From a virus, in IMG/VR virus record IMGVR_UViG_3300047469_000263, positions 1 to 44,760 of that record: a stretch of 44,760 nt of DNA, one strand, 5' to 3'. How positions within the stretch are numbered: position 1 is the first letter of the stretch; each line of letters opens with the position of its first letter. Positions 1 to 8,527 of this stretch are shown in pieces. The notes beneath the pieces were generated by a model. That model was not told the origin of the DNA. It was given only the letters and a program-made list of their open reading frames with translations, and made no database searches. Both the position numbers and the translations under genes were made by a program.

Positions 1-55
1 TTGAAAACCGTCGACTGTAACAGGTCCATGAGTTCGAATCCCATCGCCTCCGCCA
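1..55 (+). tRNA. tRNA-Ser (anticodon TGA), 3' part only
   Basis: The window starts in the anticodon loop (TTGAAA, anticodon TGA) and runs through the anticodon stem 3' side, a long variable arm typical of class II tRNAs, a T arm containing GTTCGAATC, and an acceptor end finishing in CCA at 53-55. The 5' half must lie to the left of the window. This is the attachment gene of the prophage. The functional tRNA is presumably rebuilt here, because the second copy at 43024 lacks a pairing 5' half. Confidence 0.85.
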
Positions 56-66
56 TCTTTATACGA
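1..66 (+). repeat. attL core: 66-bp direct repeat with 43024-43089
   Basis: Bases 1-66 are identical to 43024-43089. The first difference is at 67 (C versus A), and similarity continues with three mismatches to about 102. The repeat covers the tRNA-Ser 3' half and flanks a complete phage gene set with an integrase at the opposite end, which is the normal layout of a tRNA-integrated prophage. Confidence 0.92.
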
Positions 67-67
67 C

Positions 68-91
68 AAAGCCCTGATTATTCAGGGCTTT
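68..91 (+). terminator. Intrinsic terminator after tRNA-Ser (phage-side copy)
   Basis: A 10-bp perfect stem (AAAGCCCTGA / TCAGGGCTTT) with a 4-nt loop lies 12 bases after the tRNA CCA. The chromosomal counterpart at 43091-43114 has the same arms. The phage DNA therefore appears to carry its own copy of the tRNA terminator along with the att core. Confidence 0.75.
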
Positions 92-131
92 GTCGTTTCC
101 GGCGTTCAAAGATCGAAGCGATTTCATAGAG

Positions 132-166
132 GCGTTACAAAACTATTTGGTAACCGTTACAAAACT
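132..166 (+). promoter_or_regulatory. Left arm-type integrase binding sites (two direct repeats)
   Basis: GCGTTACAAAACT (132-144) and CCGTTACAAAACT (154-166) are direct repeats 22 bp apart, about 70-100 bp inside attL. The same word occurs just inside attR at 42904-42916, with a degenerate copy at 42952-42964. Repeated short words on both phage arms of an att site are the expected arm-type sites of a lambda-like tyrosine integrase. Confidence 0.65.
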
Positions 167-260
167 TTCCTGTTTCGCCTCCTTCTCCGGCGTCCTGCTG
201 ACCGTTAAAAATCCTTCATGAAACTCAGTGCTACGCTGACCTCATAACCGAGGATTTGCG

Positions 261-470
261 ATGCCAAACTCAGACCTGCTCCCTTCCCTGCTCTTCAAGA
301 TCAATGAAAACCAGCTCGCCTTGGAGGCCGCCATCCTGGAGCTTTCCAACTGGGTTGAGCAACGCGGTGCCGCCGAGGTCGCCGATAACGTCCGCGGCGC
401 CTTGGACACCATCGATAAAAATGAAGAATTCATCAAGCTAACGCTCGCAGTGCTGATGACCCCGGAATGA
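261..470 (+). CDS. Small unknown protein, prophage left end
   Basis: A 69-residue, mostly helical-looking acidic protein with no membrane segment or signal. The ATG at 261 is preceded by GAGG at a suitable distance. It is the first gene inside attL, and I do not recognise its family. Small orphan genes of this kind are common next to att sites in Pseudomonas prophages. A cargo or accessory role is only inferred from position. Confidence 0.55.
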   Translation: MPNSDLLPSLLFKINENQLALEAAILELSNWVEQRGAAEVADNVRGALDTIDKNEEFIKLTLAVLMTPE

Positions 471-584
471 CTCCGGACCGGCGATAAGCGCCCATTTGCG
501 AAGCGCTGCTATGGGTCGGCTACTGCTAACTCGACAGGCAGAAACTGGCCAAAAAGGCCAGTAACATCGCTAAAATTCAATGCG

Positions 585-800
585 CTACGCTGAAAGGTCT
601 GCTACCGATCGCGCATAGGCCGCCGTTGCAATTCCGATCAATGTGTTGCGCTCCGATCTATCAATAATCCCTCGGCATCGATACTCGTCAGCGAGCTTCA
701 GCAACTCGTCATAGCGCTCTTCCGCATCCATCAAAATTTCGGAATCCGTCAACAGTTCGTGCCATTTGGCATAAGCCAGCATTTTCGCTTCGCTATACAT
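585..800 (-). CDS. Small unknown protein
   Basis: A 71-residue soluble protein rich in Ala, Glu and Arg. The frame could be opened 10 codons earlier at a TTG (830), but the ATG at 800 has an AGAGG Shine-Dalgarno sequence 8-9 bases upstream, so I chose it. It is transcribed away from the Nudix gene. An inverted repeat CTGGCC-AAAAA-GGCCAG at 545-561 lies just past its stop and may act as its terminator. No family recognised. Confidence 0.5.
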   Translation of the reverse strand: MYSEAKMLAYAKWHELLTDSEILMDAEERYDELLKLADEYRCRGIIDRSERNTLIGIATAAYARSVADLSA

Positions 801-994
801 GACCGCATACCTCTGTCGCCTTTTATTCAATAGAGGTCACCGGCGAAGGGTTGTTCACTGCGGTGGACATATGGCGTTGCTTTTGCCCTGATCGGCACGC
901 CATTTTTCTCGGAATTTTTTGTGAAGCCGCCCAGTCATTAGCTTATAAGAAGGTAAAAGGCGTAAAGCTACAGAACGATCCCGGCGACCTCACA

Positions 995-1357
995 ATGAAG
1001 ATCCGAGCTACAGTCATTTGCGAGAGAGATAGGCAGGTTTTGCTGGTTCGCAAGCCGGCGTCAAAATGGGCGTTGCCTGGCGGCAAAGTAGAGCTTGGCG
1101 AAGCCATTGTCGGAGCAGCTGCTCGAGAACTCCAAGAAGAAACGGGGCTTAACGCTGAACAGCTTCTGTACATGTTTGAGTTTGAAACGGATCGTACCCT
1201 TCACCACGTTTTTGAAGCCTTCGTCCTCCACGCCGAAAACGCTACACCTCAAAACGAGATTGCCGAGTGTTCCTGGCATTCGCTGAGCATGCTGCATGAC
1301 CTGGACATTAGCGCTGCTACGCAAGCAATCCTGCGGTCATTCATACGTCGTCTTTGA
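995..1357 (+). CDS. Nudix hydrolase
   Basis: A 120-residue protein with a clear Nudix box, GKVELGE followed seven residues later by RELQEETGL, matching GX5EX7REUXEEXGU with all the metal-binding glutamates present. Nudix enzymes cleave nucleoside diphosphates linked to another moiety; the substrate cannot be told from the sequence. The frame is open back to a TTG at 851, but the extra 48 residues do not look like Nudix sequence, and the ATG at 995 gives the usual compact domain beginning with a beta strand (KIRATVICE). It lies in the left-end cargo region and may be a lysogenic-conversion gene. Confidence 0.75.
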   Translation: MKIRATVICERDRQVLLVRKPASKWALPGGKVELGEAIVGAAARELQEETGLNAEQLLYMFEFETDRTLHHVFEAFVLHAENATPQNEIAECSWHSLSMLHDLDISAATQAILRSFIRRL

Positions 1358-1537
1358 CCGCTGAAAAAGTGATTTCATTGCTCATTTTCAGTGCCAAATG
1401 ATCGATTTTTTAAATAGAACCTTTTTGATAACCCCTGTCGATCCTACGGTCTGAATTGTAGAGAACCGCAACCGATGCTCATTATAGGATTTGGGCGATC
1501 AGCTAAATGACAGGGATGATTTGAAGGTAGAACCGTC

Positions 1538-1843
1538 ATGTCGAACTATTCAGCCGACCAGATTATTGCCTGCCGCCGCGTCGCAATGGAGCAAAACCAA
1601 AAGCTTTTCGAGGAGGCCAACGCCCTCAATCGGTCAGCACTTGACCTCCTGGAACGTAGTGACTTCGACAGTGAAATGTTTTTGGTTTATCTGCAGGTTA
1701 AAAAAAGGGCAGAAAACCGGTTTAGCGAAGCGCTAGAACATGCCATTTTACTGAATGAGCATTTCCCCTCACCGAAGCTCCAAAATACCCACAGATGGGA
1801 ACAATCGGAAGTAAGAGCGGAAGAGCTGGTAAATCAGACTTAG
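1538..1843 (+). CDS. Unknown helical protein
   Basis: A 101-residue hydrophilic protein, predicted to be almost entirely helical, with no signal peptide or membrane segment. It is plus-strand, between the Nudix gene and the large CheB/CheR kinase, with about 160 bp of apparently non-coding DNA on either side. I do not recognise the family. Shared orientation and position in the cargo slot suggest an accessory gene rather than a virion component. Confidence 0.5.
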   Translation: MSNYSADQIIACRRVAMEQNQKLFEEANALNRSALDLLERSDFDSEMFLVYLQVKKRAENRFSEALEHAILLNEHFPSPKLQNTHRWEQSEVRAEELVNQT

Positions 1844-2006
1844 CCAATTCATAGAGTAAAGCGACATGATTCGAGGCTAGGAACTTCTCTGCCATCGCAG
1901 GCAGCAACTGGCGTAGCTAGTCATTCACCGCTCACCTGAAAACATGGGGTAGTATGGCTGGACGGCACAACGATTTGACTGCAGCATTGCATTAAGGCCT
2001 TTGATC

Positions 2007-5000
2007 ATGACGTCTTCCGTGAAGCGCTCCCCCAATGTCCCGCAGCGCAAGGAGCTGATACCTAGCACCTTGCCTTTTCCTGTGGTCGGCATCGGGGCTT
2101 CCGCTGGCGGCCTCCAGGCGGTTAAGTCATTTTTCGAGCACATGCCCAATGACAACGGCATGGCCTTTGTCATTATTTTTCACTTGTCGCCCGATTATCC
2201 CAGCCAAGTCGATCGGATCATTCAGGAAGTCACCAAAATGCCGGTGCGGCAGGTGACCGAGACTATCTCCATCGAAAAGAACACCGTGTATGTCATCTCG
2301 CCGGCGCACAACCTGATGATGAACGATGGTTATCTGTCGGTGGCGCCATCGGATCGGCCGCCCGGCATGCATGTGGCCATTGACCTGTTCTTCCGAGACC
2401 TGGCGGATGTGCACAAGGAACGTGCCTTCTGCCTGATACTGTCCGGCACTGGCTCTGACGGTGCGGTAGGGCTTTCACGGATCAAGGAACAAGGCGGCAT
2501 CACCTTGGTGCAGACTCCGGAAGATGCCGAATACGATGGCATGCCCCGGGCTGCCATCAATACGCAGATGGTCGATCTGGTATTGCCCGTGGTCGAGATG
2601 CCGCAAAAACTGCTGGAGCTCTGGCGTAATTCGAAGTCCATCACACTACCGACCGCCAACGATCCGGAAATCAAGACCACCCCTCCTGCTTCCGAACGTG
2701 ATGCCGCCTTGGCCGAGCAGCAACTGCAAGACATCTTGCTTCAGCTGCGCAATGGAACCGGTCACGATTTCAAACACTACAAGCGGGCCACCGTGCTGCG
2801 CCGCATCGAGCGTCGCCTGCAGGTGACCGCACAGCCGGATTTGGGCGCCTACTACGACTATCTGCAAGCCCACCCCGAAGAAACCAAGGCGTTGCTGGGG
2901 GACATGTTGATCGGCGTGACCAATTTCTTTCGCGACCGCGAAGCCTTCGAAGCATTGGAACGCAATGTCATTCCCGATCTGGTTAAATCGTTGCAGGACA
3001 CCCTGCCGCGCCGGGATGAAATCCGTGTCTGGTCAGCGGGCTGCTCTACTGGCGAAGAGTCCTACAGCTTGGCCATCCTGTTGACCGAGCAGATGACCTT
3101 GGAGTCCAGCCCGGCCAAGCTGCAGGTGTTTGCCACCGACATCGATGATCGCGCGATTGCCTTTGGTCGAAGTGGCGTCTATCCCGAGGCAATCATTACC
3201 GACGTTCCGCCGCCGCGCATGCGCCAATATTTCACCCTGGAAAACCATCATTACCGCGTGCGCAAGGAAATTCGCGAGAAAGTGCTGTTCGCCAAGCACA
3301 GCCTGTTGCTCGACCCGCCTTTCTCGCAACTCGACTTGATCGTCTGTCGTAACCTACTGATCTACCTCGACCGCGAGGTGCAGCGTGACATCATGCAGAT
3401 GTTCCACTTTGCCTTGCGCCCGGGCGGTTACCTATTCCTCGGTTCCTCGGAATCCGCCGATGGCTGCCTGGATCTGTTTACGCCGGTGGACAAACGCAAC
3501 CGCATCTTCCGCGCCAAGAGCGTGTCCAGCAGTCCCCGACGCGCACCCACCCTGCCGCGCGGTGGTTATGCACGCACCACTGTCGCCACCCGCCCCCTGC
3601 AACCAGCAGTGGCACGCAAGGTGTCGTTTGCCGACACCCACCTGCGGGCGCTGGACAAGGCCGCGCCGCCGAGTATCATCGTCGACGCCAGCGCCAACAT
3701 ACTGCACATGAGCGAAGGCGCCGGGCGTTTTCTGCGCTACGTGGCCGGAGAGATATCACGCAACCTGTTGACCCTGGCCCACCCGGATCTGCGTCTGGAC
3801 ATTCGCACCACGTTGTACCAAGTACAGCAGAGCGGACTGCCGGTCACCTCGCGCAAAATCCGCATCGAGCGTGAGCAGCGCAGTTACCTGGTCGACCTGA
3901 ACGTGCATCCTTACAAGGATGACGAGACTGACAGCGAATACACCCTGGTGATCTTCGAGGAACGCGAGGTCGATCCTCAAGAGTTGCTCGATATCAGCGC
4001 CAGCCAGACCGAAAACCAGATGTTGGCCAACCTGGAGCATGAACTGCAGCGCACCAAGCTACAGTTGCAGGAGACCGTCGAACAATCGGAAGTCTCCAGC
4101 GAAGAGCTCAAGGCCTCCAATGAAGAAATGCACGCTATCAACGAAGAACTGCGCTCAGCCACCGAAGAACTGGAAACCAGCAAGGAAGAATTGCAATCGA
4201 TCAATGAAGAGCTGCTGACCGTTAATGCCGAACTCAAGGCTAAGGTCGAAGAAACCGATAAGGTTAACGACTACCTGACCAACCTGATTGCCTCCACCGA
4301 CATTGCCACCGTGTTTGTCGATCGCAACATGCGCATCCGCTGGTTTACCCCACGGGCCACCGAGATCTTCAGCATGTTGCCGGTCGACACCGGGCGCTCG
4401 CTAATGGACATCACCCACCGCCTGGACTACCCGGAGATAGCCGAGGATGCGGCAACAGTCTTCGAGTCGCTGAACATGATCGAACGCGAAGTCTGCAGCA
4501 GCGACCAGCGCTGGTACATCGCCCGTCTATTGCCTTACCGCTCCAGCGAGGATCACATCGACGGCACGGTGCTGACCTTCATCGATATCTCCAAGCGCCG
4601 TGCCGCCGAGGAGGAGTTGCGCATCAGTGAAGAGCGCATGCGCCTGGTGGCCGAGAGCACCCATGACTTCGCCATTATTATCCTCGATGATAACGGCGTA
4701 ATCACCGACTGGAACACCGGGGCCAAGTTGATTTTTGGCTACAGCAAAGAGGAAGTGCTCGGCGCCTATTACGACCTGATCTTCACACCGGAAGAACGCA
4801 GCTCAGGCGCACCGGAAATTGAGCTGTGCGCCGCGCGCGAACACGGTCGCGGTGAAGACGAACGCTGGCACCTACGTAAGGACGGCAGTCGTTTCTACTG
4901 TAGCGGTGAAGTCATCCGCCTGGTAGGCGATAGCCTCAAAGGCTATGTGAAGATCGCTCGCGACCTCACCGGTCACAAGCGCCTGCAGGACGAACAAACT

Positions 5001-6155
5001 CAACGGCTGGCCGAAACCCAAACCAGCAGCCATCTCAAAGACGAGTTTTTCGCGGTGATGTCCCATGAGCTCAAGCACCCGCTCAACCTCATCCAACTCA
5101 ATGCCGAACTGCTGCGTCGCCTGCCGATGACCAAAAGCGTCAGCCCGGCCATGAAGGCGGTCAATACCATTTGCGACGCGGTGTCGAGTCAGGCGCGGAT
5201 CATCGACGACCTGTTGGATGTTGCCCGGGTGCGCACTGGCAAACTCAAGCTGAAAAAACAGGCAGTGGATCTGGGACGGATTCTGCAGGACATCCACACG
5301 GTGGTGGTCAACGATCAACACCCTTGCGAAATCATCCTGCAGGTACCCCAGCCGCCGGAGCCACCGCTGGTGGTCGATGCTGATAGCACGCGCCTGGAAC
5401 AGATCATCTGGAACCTGGTGAACAATGCCCTGAAGTTCACCCCCAAGGATGGTCGCATTAAGCTGATCGCCCGGCGCGTCGAGGATGTAGCGCAATTGGA
5501 CGTCATCGACAGCGGCATTGGCCTTGAAGAGGATAACCTGCACAAGGTGTTCGACCTGTTCACCCAGGCGGAAAACCAGCATGCCACCCATCAGCGCGAG
5601 GGCCTGGGCATTGGCCTGTCACTGGTGCGGCAACTGGTGGAAGCCCACGGTGGCTCGGTGGATGTGCGCTCCGAAGGCATTGGCTGCGGTTGCACGTTCT
5701 CCATCCGCCTGCCGCTGTGCCACCCCCATCAAACTGCGCCTGATCAAGCCCAGAACGCGGCTGAATCCGGGCGCCTGCTTGGCCAGAAAGTGCTCTTGGT
5801 GGATGACTCTCGAGACGTGATGGAAGTGCTGCAAATGCTGCTGGAGATGGAGGACGCGCACGTGGAAGCTTTCAGCGATCCGCTACTGGCCCTGAAAGCT
5901 GCGAAAGAAGGCAACTACGACGTGATCATTTCCGACATTGGTATGCCAGTCATGGATGGCCACAAGCTGATTCAGGCCATTCGCCAGATCACCCATCACA
6001 AATACACTCCGGCCATTGCCCTTACGGGTTACGCCACCAGCATTGACCAGCAAAAAACCAGACAGTCGGGGTTCAACTACCACGTGAGCAAGCCGGTCGC
6101 CCATGATGACTTCATCGACATTATTGACGAGGCTTGCAAAACTCGGCCGTATTAA
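2007..6155 (+). CDS. CheB-CheR-PAS-histidine kinase-receiver hybrid protein
   Basis: A 1382-residue multidomain signalling protein. Order: CheB methylesterase (about 25-200, with catalytic signatures GASAGG, HLSPDY and GTGSDG); CheR methyltransferase (about 225-490, SAM loop AGCSTGEESYS); a long Glu-rich coiled coil (about 668-755); two PAS domains (about 760-990); HisKA with the phospho-acceptor His in SHELKHPL (about 1019); HATPase_c (N box NLVNNALKFTP, GLGIGLS); and a receiver with phospho-acceptor Asp in ISDIGMP (about 1308). All catalytic residues I looked for are present. There is no transmembrane segment, so it should be cytoplasmic. I chose the ATG at 2007 because AAGG sits about 9 bases upstream; the in-frame TTG at 2001 is too close. 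It is an unusually large cargo gene between the tail/lysis block and attL, on the opposite strand to the late genes, and should be transcribed independently of them. Confidence 0.93.
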   Translation: MTSSVKRSPNVPQRKELIPSTLPFPVVGIGASAGGLQAVKSFFEHMPNDNGMAFVIIFHLSPDYPSQVDRIIQEVTKMPVRQVTETISIEKNTVYVISPAHNLMMNDGYLSVAPSDRPPGMHVAIDLFFRDLADVHKERAFCLILSGTGSDGAVGLSRIKEQGGITLVQTPEDAEYDGMPRAAINTQMVDLVLPVVEMPQKLLELWRNSKSITLPTANDPEIKTTPPASERDAALAEQQLQDILLQLRNGTGHDFKHYKRATVLRRIERRLQVTAQPDLGAYYDYLQAHPEETKALLGDMLIGVTNFFRDREAFEALERNVIPDLVKSLQDTLPRRDEIRVWSAGCSTGEESYSLAILLTEQMTLESSPAKLQVFATDIDDRAIAFGRSGVYPEAIITDVPPPRMRQYFTLENHHYRVRKEIREKVLFAKHSLLLDPPFSQLDLIVCRNLLIYLDREVQRDIMQMFHFALRPGGYLFLGSSESADGCLDLFTPVDKRNRIFRAKSVSSSPRRAPTLPRGGYARTTVATRPLQPAVARKVSFADTHLRALDKAAPPSIIVDASANILHMSEGAGRFLRYVAGEISRNLLTLAHPDLRLDIRTTLYQVQQSGLPVTSRKIRIEREQRSYLVDLNVHPYKDDETDSEYTLVIFEEREVDPQELLDISASQTENQMLANLEHELQRTKLQLQETVEQSEVSSEELKASNEEMHAINEELRSATEELETSKEELQSINEELLTVNAELKAKVEETDKVNDYLTNLIASTDIATVFVDRNMRIRWFTPRATEIFSMLPVDTGRSLMDITHRLDYPEIAEDAATVFESLNMIEREVCSSDQRWYIARLLPYRSSEDHIDGTVLTFIDISKRRAAEEELRISEERMRLVAESTHDFAIIILDDNGVITDWNTGAKLIFGYSKEEVLGAYYDLIFTPEERSSGAPEIELCAAREHGRGEDERWHLRKDGSRFYCSGEVIRLVGDSLKGYVKIARDLTGHKRLQDEQTQRLAETQTSSHLKDEFFAVMSHELKHPLNLIQLNAELLRRLPMTKSVSPAMKAVNTICDAVSSQARIIDDLLDVARVRTGKLKLKKQAVDLGRILQDIHTVVVNDQHPCEIILQVPQPPEPPLVVDADSTRLEQIIWNLVNNALKFTPKDGRIKLIARRVEDVAQLDVIDSGIGLEEDNLHKVFDLFTQAENQHATHQREGLGIGLSLVRQLVEAHGGSVDVRSEGIGCGCTFSIRLPLCHPHQTAPDQAQNAAESGRLLGQKVLLVDDSRDVMEVLQMLLEMEDAHVEAFSDPLLALKAAKEGNYDVIISDIGMPVMDGHKLIQAIRQITHHKYTPAIALTGYATSIDQQKTRQSGFNYHVSKPVAHDDFIDIIDEACKTRPY

Positions 6156-6195
6156 CCCCGCGAGGTCTTGCTCTGAGCGGTCATTTGCCATCGTC

Positions 6196-6227
6196 GAAGG
6201 GCTACTATTCGTCGACTAAAGCCCTTC
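6196..6227. terminator. Inverted repeat between convergent genes
   Basis: GAAGGGCT (6196-6203) and AGCCCTTC (6220-6227) form an 8-bp stem with a large loop in the 76-bp gap between the stop of the CheB/CheR kinase gene and the stop of the spanin gene. Convergent gene ends and a hairpin suggest a two-way terminator, although a long U tract is absent. Confidence 0.45.
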
Positions 6228-6231
6228 AACT

Positions 6232-6765
6232 TCAGCGCATAACTTCACCCACGTATGACTGGCACGCGGCCAATGCAATCAGTCCTTGGTCGCCGGCGTC
6301 AGTGATGGCGACAATTCGTTGAGCATGCGCTGGGTCAAGTTCGGCTCTCGTGACTCCATGAACCACGCCGCCGGCGCTGGCAGTGGCTGACACCCTGGCA
6401 TCGCCAAGGGGGCCGGTGGTGAGTAGGACTGACAACCGCACATCAGCAGTGGCAAGGCGATCAGACAGAAGTTGCTGAGTTTTCTTTGCATCAGACAGTT
6501 CCTTGTAGTGGGTTTCATCATTGGCCTGCAGGCGGCGCTCCAGGGCGGCGCGCTTGTCCTTCTCGATCGCCAGCGCGGCCAGGGCATCCTCGGCGCGCTT
6601 GCGGGCCGCTTGATCGACCTTGCCGGCCTGCTCGGCCAGTTCCTTGCCGTAACGCCAGTCTTGCGCCACCCAGGCGCCGCCAGTGGCTGCGCCGGCGATC
6701 GCCAGCAGCACCAGGCCCACCGCCCAAGGGCGCAGCGCCGGCGGTATTAGATCGATCAGGCGCAT
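6232..6765 (-). CDS. Rz-like inner-membrane spanin subunit
   Basis: A 177-residue protein with one N-terminal membrane anchor (about residues 14-32, Ala/Leu/Gly-rich) followed by a long charged coiled-coil region rich in Ala, Lys and Glu. This is the Rz (i-spanin) layout, needed to disrupt the outer membrane at lysis. The ATG at 6765 is inside the 3' end of the lysozyme gene (10-bp overlap), which suggests translational coupling. A shorter lipoprotein frame, Rz1, is nested inside it, as in lambda. Confidence 0.82.
   Translation of the reverse strand: MRLIDLIPPALRPWAVGLVLLAIAGAATGGAWVAQDWRYGKELAEQAGKVDQAARKRAEDALAALAIEKDKRAALERRLQANDETHYKELSDAKKTQQLLSDRLATADVRLSVLLTTGPLGDARVSATASAGGVVHGVTRAELDPAHAQRIVAITDAGDQGLIALAACQSYVGEVMR
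6279..6491 (-). CDS. Rz1-like outer-membrane spanin lipoprotein, nested in Rz
   Basis: A 70-residue protein in a different frame, wholly inside the Rz gene. It starts at ATG 6491 with AAGGA about 9 bases upstream. A short basic N-terminus and hydrophobic core lead to LLMCGC, a lipobox whose second Cys (residue 20) would be acylated. The mature part is Pro-rich (PPAPLAMPG, PLPAPA), as usual for Rz1. Together with Rz it would bridge inner and outer membranes during lysis. The nested arrangement, lipobox and Pro content make this a firm call despite its size. Confidence 0.8.
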   Translation of the reverse strand: MQRKLSNFCLIALPLLMCGCQSYSPPAPLAMPGCQPLPAPAAWFMESREPNLTQRMLNELSPSLTPATKD

Positions 6766-7406
6766 AGCACCGCCTTGGCCGTGGCCCACAGCTCGCGCCG
6801 CTCTGCCCGGCCATTGCTGCCGCCGTTGATCACACTGCTGATGCCATCGAACAGCCCGAGGTCGGCCTTGTCGTTCAAGCCGCGATCCCACCAGAACCAG
6901 GCCGCCGACAGCGCGGCATATTCGGGCTGCGCCAGCAGCTCGGGTTGCTCGACCAGGGGCACGCCCAGGGCCTTGCCGCACAAGCGGTAGTTGTCGCGAA
7001 AGGTGATACCGATCAGGCCGCGCGCGCGGTACTTGTAGCCGTCGCCGGACGCCTCGGGACCGTTACCGTAACGGCCGCCATAGACCCGGTTGGCCAGCTT
7101 TTCCGAGTTGCGCAAATAGCCCTTGGCAAACTCGACCTCGGCCGGATCGACGCGGCCGTTATGGTTCAGATCAAAGCCGTACTTGAACATCTGCGCGACC
7201 CGCTCGGCGTCCTTGTAGTACAGGCTTTCGCTCAGCGATCGGAGCTGCCCCGACTCGTGCCCGACCTGCGCCAGAAAAGCCGCCTGGCGCGCCGGGGTGG
7301 TGATGCCGAATCGCGCCATGGCGCGATTCAGGGCCGGCACAAAAATGCCCGCGACGGGGCGGGCATTGGGGAGAATGCGCAGCAACTGCGCCTCGGTGAT
7401 TGGCAT
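6756..7406 (-). CDS. Endolysin, GH19 chitinase-like lysozyme
   Basis: A 216-residue glycoside hydrolase family 19 type protein, used by many phages to cut peptidoglycan glycan strands. Likely catalytic glutamates are in GHESG (Glu51) and SESLYY (Glu60), and the C-terminal part carries the conserved FAWFWW-like and INGG segments (AWFWW, SSVINGGSNG). The start at 7406 is supported by GGAG 8-10 bases upstream; the open frame extends farther back but without protein-like sequence. There is no signal peptide, so export would depend on the holin, which is encoded about 22 kb away at 29205-29549. Confidence 0.88.
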   Translation of the reverse strand: MPITEAQLLRILPNARPVAGIFVPALNRAMARFGITTPARQAAFLAQVGHESGQLRSLSESLYYKDAERVAQMFKYGFDLNHNGRVDPAEVEFAKGYLRNSEKLANRVYGGRYGNGPEASGDGYKYRARGLIGITFRDNYRLCGKALGVPLVEQPELLAQPEYAALSAAWFWWDRGLNDKADLGLFDGISSVINGGSNGRAERRELWATAKAVLCA

Positions 7407-7423
7407 GGGTGAAACTCCAGACA

Positions 7424-7447
7424 AAAAACGGCCGCTCGATGGCGGCC
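7424..7447 (-). terminator. Intrinsic terminator between tail gene D and lysozyme
   Basis: On the minus strand GGCCGC-loop-GCGGCC (7447-7430) is followed by GTTTTTT (to 7424) and directly by CTGGAG, the Shine-Dalgarno of the lysozyme gene. It would stop or attenuate late transcription unless Q-type antitermination is active. The same layout recurs at several late-gene junctions. Confidence 0.7.
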
Positions 7448-7461
7448 TGGGGAATGGGGGG

Positions 7462-8505
7462 TTACAGCTGCTCGACCCTGAGCGGCTTGTCTTCTTTCTG
7501 CTTCTTGCCGGCGGCCTTCGCCTTGCCCTTCTTGCCGCCGTTGCATTCCACCGTGGTGTTCCACCCGGCCGCCGTGAACACCTGCTCCACACTGTCCACC
7601 AGGTACTCGCCGTCAAGCCCGGGCTTGAAGCCCTGAGCGCTGATCGAGCGCTCAGCGAACAGATCGGTACGGCCGGGCATTTCCAGGCGCACCGCTGCCG
7701 TGCTGCGATTGAACGCCGCCAACCGGGCCTTGGCCGCCTGCTGGGCGGCGGTCTTGTTGGGGTAGATATGGCGGTCGGTGTGGACCGGGGGCAAGCCGGA
7801 TGGGGAATCAGCGTTGGCCACCTCGACCACCTGCAGCTCGCCGGTTTGCTTGTCCTGATGCTGGGTTTTCACCGCCTTTTGCGTGCTGCGATCGCTCAGC
7901 CGGAACTCATAGCGGGTGACGTCCGTTTTGCTGAGGGTGACCACCCCAAGCGTTTTGCCGGTCACGCTCTGCCCTGCCTGCCGAGGCATGACCAGCAACT
8001 TGCCCTCGGCCACCTTCGCGGTGCTGTCGTACTGCCTGGCCAGGCGCGTGACAAAGTTAAAATCCGACTCGTTGCGCTGATCGATCCGCTCGACCTTGGT
8101 GGTGACCGGGCACACCGCCTCCCAGCCATTGCGCTTGGCGATATCAGTGACGATGTCAGACAGCGGCACGTTCTCCCAGCTGCCGCTGCGAATGGTCTTG
8201 CCGCTTCCGCGCATGTCGCTGGCCTTGCCGCGTATCACCAAGGTGTCAGGCGGCCCGCTCAATTGCACCTCATCGACCGTATAGGCCCCCATGCGCGTGA
8301 GCGCTTGCCCTTCATAGCCTAGCAAGACCTCGACCCGCCCCCCGCGCGCGGGCAGTGCAACGGCTTGGTCGCGGTCGTCAATGCGCAATTCGAATTCGTC
8401 CGACTCCATGCCGGGCTTGTCCGATATCCGCAACATCAAAAGGCGGTCATTGATCAGCGCGGTAATGTCCGTGCCATCCGCGATGATTCGATAAGTAGGT
8501 TTCAT
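7462..8505 (-). CDS. P2 gpD-like tail protein (late control / baseplate hub)
   Basis: A 347-residue protein of the phage late control D family, the P2 gpD / T4 gp27-like hub that joins tail tube and spike. The N-terminal half begins with a typical strand (PTYRIIADGTDIT) and the middle carries a LARQYDSTAKVAEGKLLVMP-type segment characteristic of the family. A Lys/Gly-rich tail follows. ATG 8505 is chosen because GGAGCAAGG precedes it. Despite the name, a direct role in transcription control is not implied. It is the last structural gene before lysis, as in P2. Confidence 0.88.
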   Translation of the reverse strand: MKPTYRIIADGTDITALINDRLLMLRISDKPGMESDEFELRIDDRDQAVALPARGGRVEVLLGYEGQALTRMGAYTVDEVQLSGPPDTLVIRGKASDMRGSGKTIRSGSWENVPLSDIVTDIAKRNGWEAVCPVTTKVERIDQRNESDFNFVTRLARQYDSTAKVAEGKLLVMPRQAGQSVTGKTLGVVTLSKTDVTRYEFRLSDRSTQKAVKTQHQDKQTGELQVVEVANADSPSGLPPVHTDRHIYPNKTAAQQAAKARLAAFNRSTAAVRLEMPGRTDLFAERSISAQGFKPGLDGEYLVDSVEQVFTAAGWNTTVECNGGKKGKAKAAGKKQKEDKPLRVEQL

Positions 8506-8527
8506 GCCTTGCTCCAGAAACGAGAAA

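Noticed and set aside
4872-5591. 239-codon open frame on the minus strand
   Set aside because: It is antisense to the kinase part of the CheB/CheR protein, has no ribosome site, and the plus-strand frame has clear catalytic motifs.
7297-8322. Long plus-strand open frame opposite gene D and lysozyme
   Set aside because: GC-rich antisense shadow with Arg/His/Gly-rich nonsense composition; the minus-strand genes carry recognisable domains.
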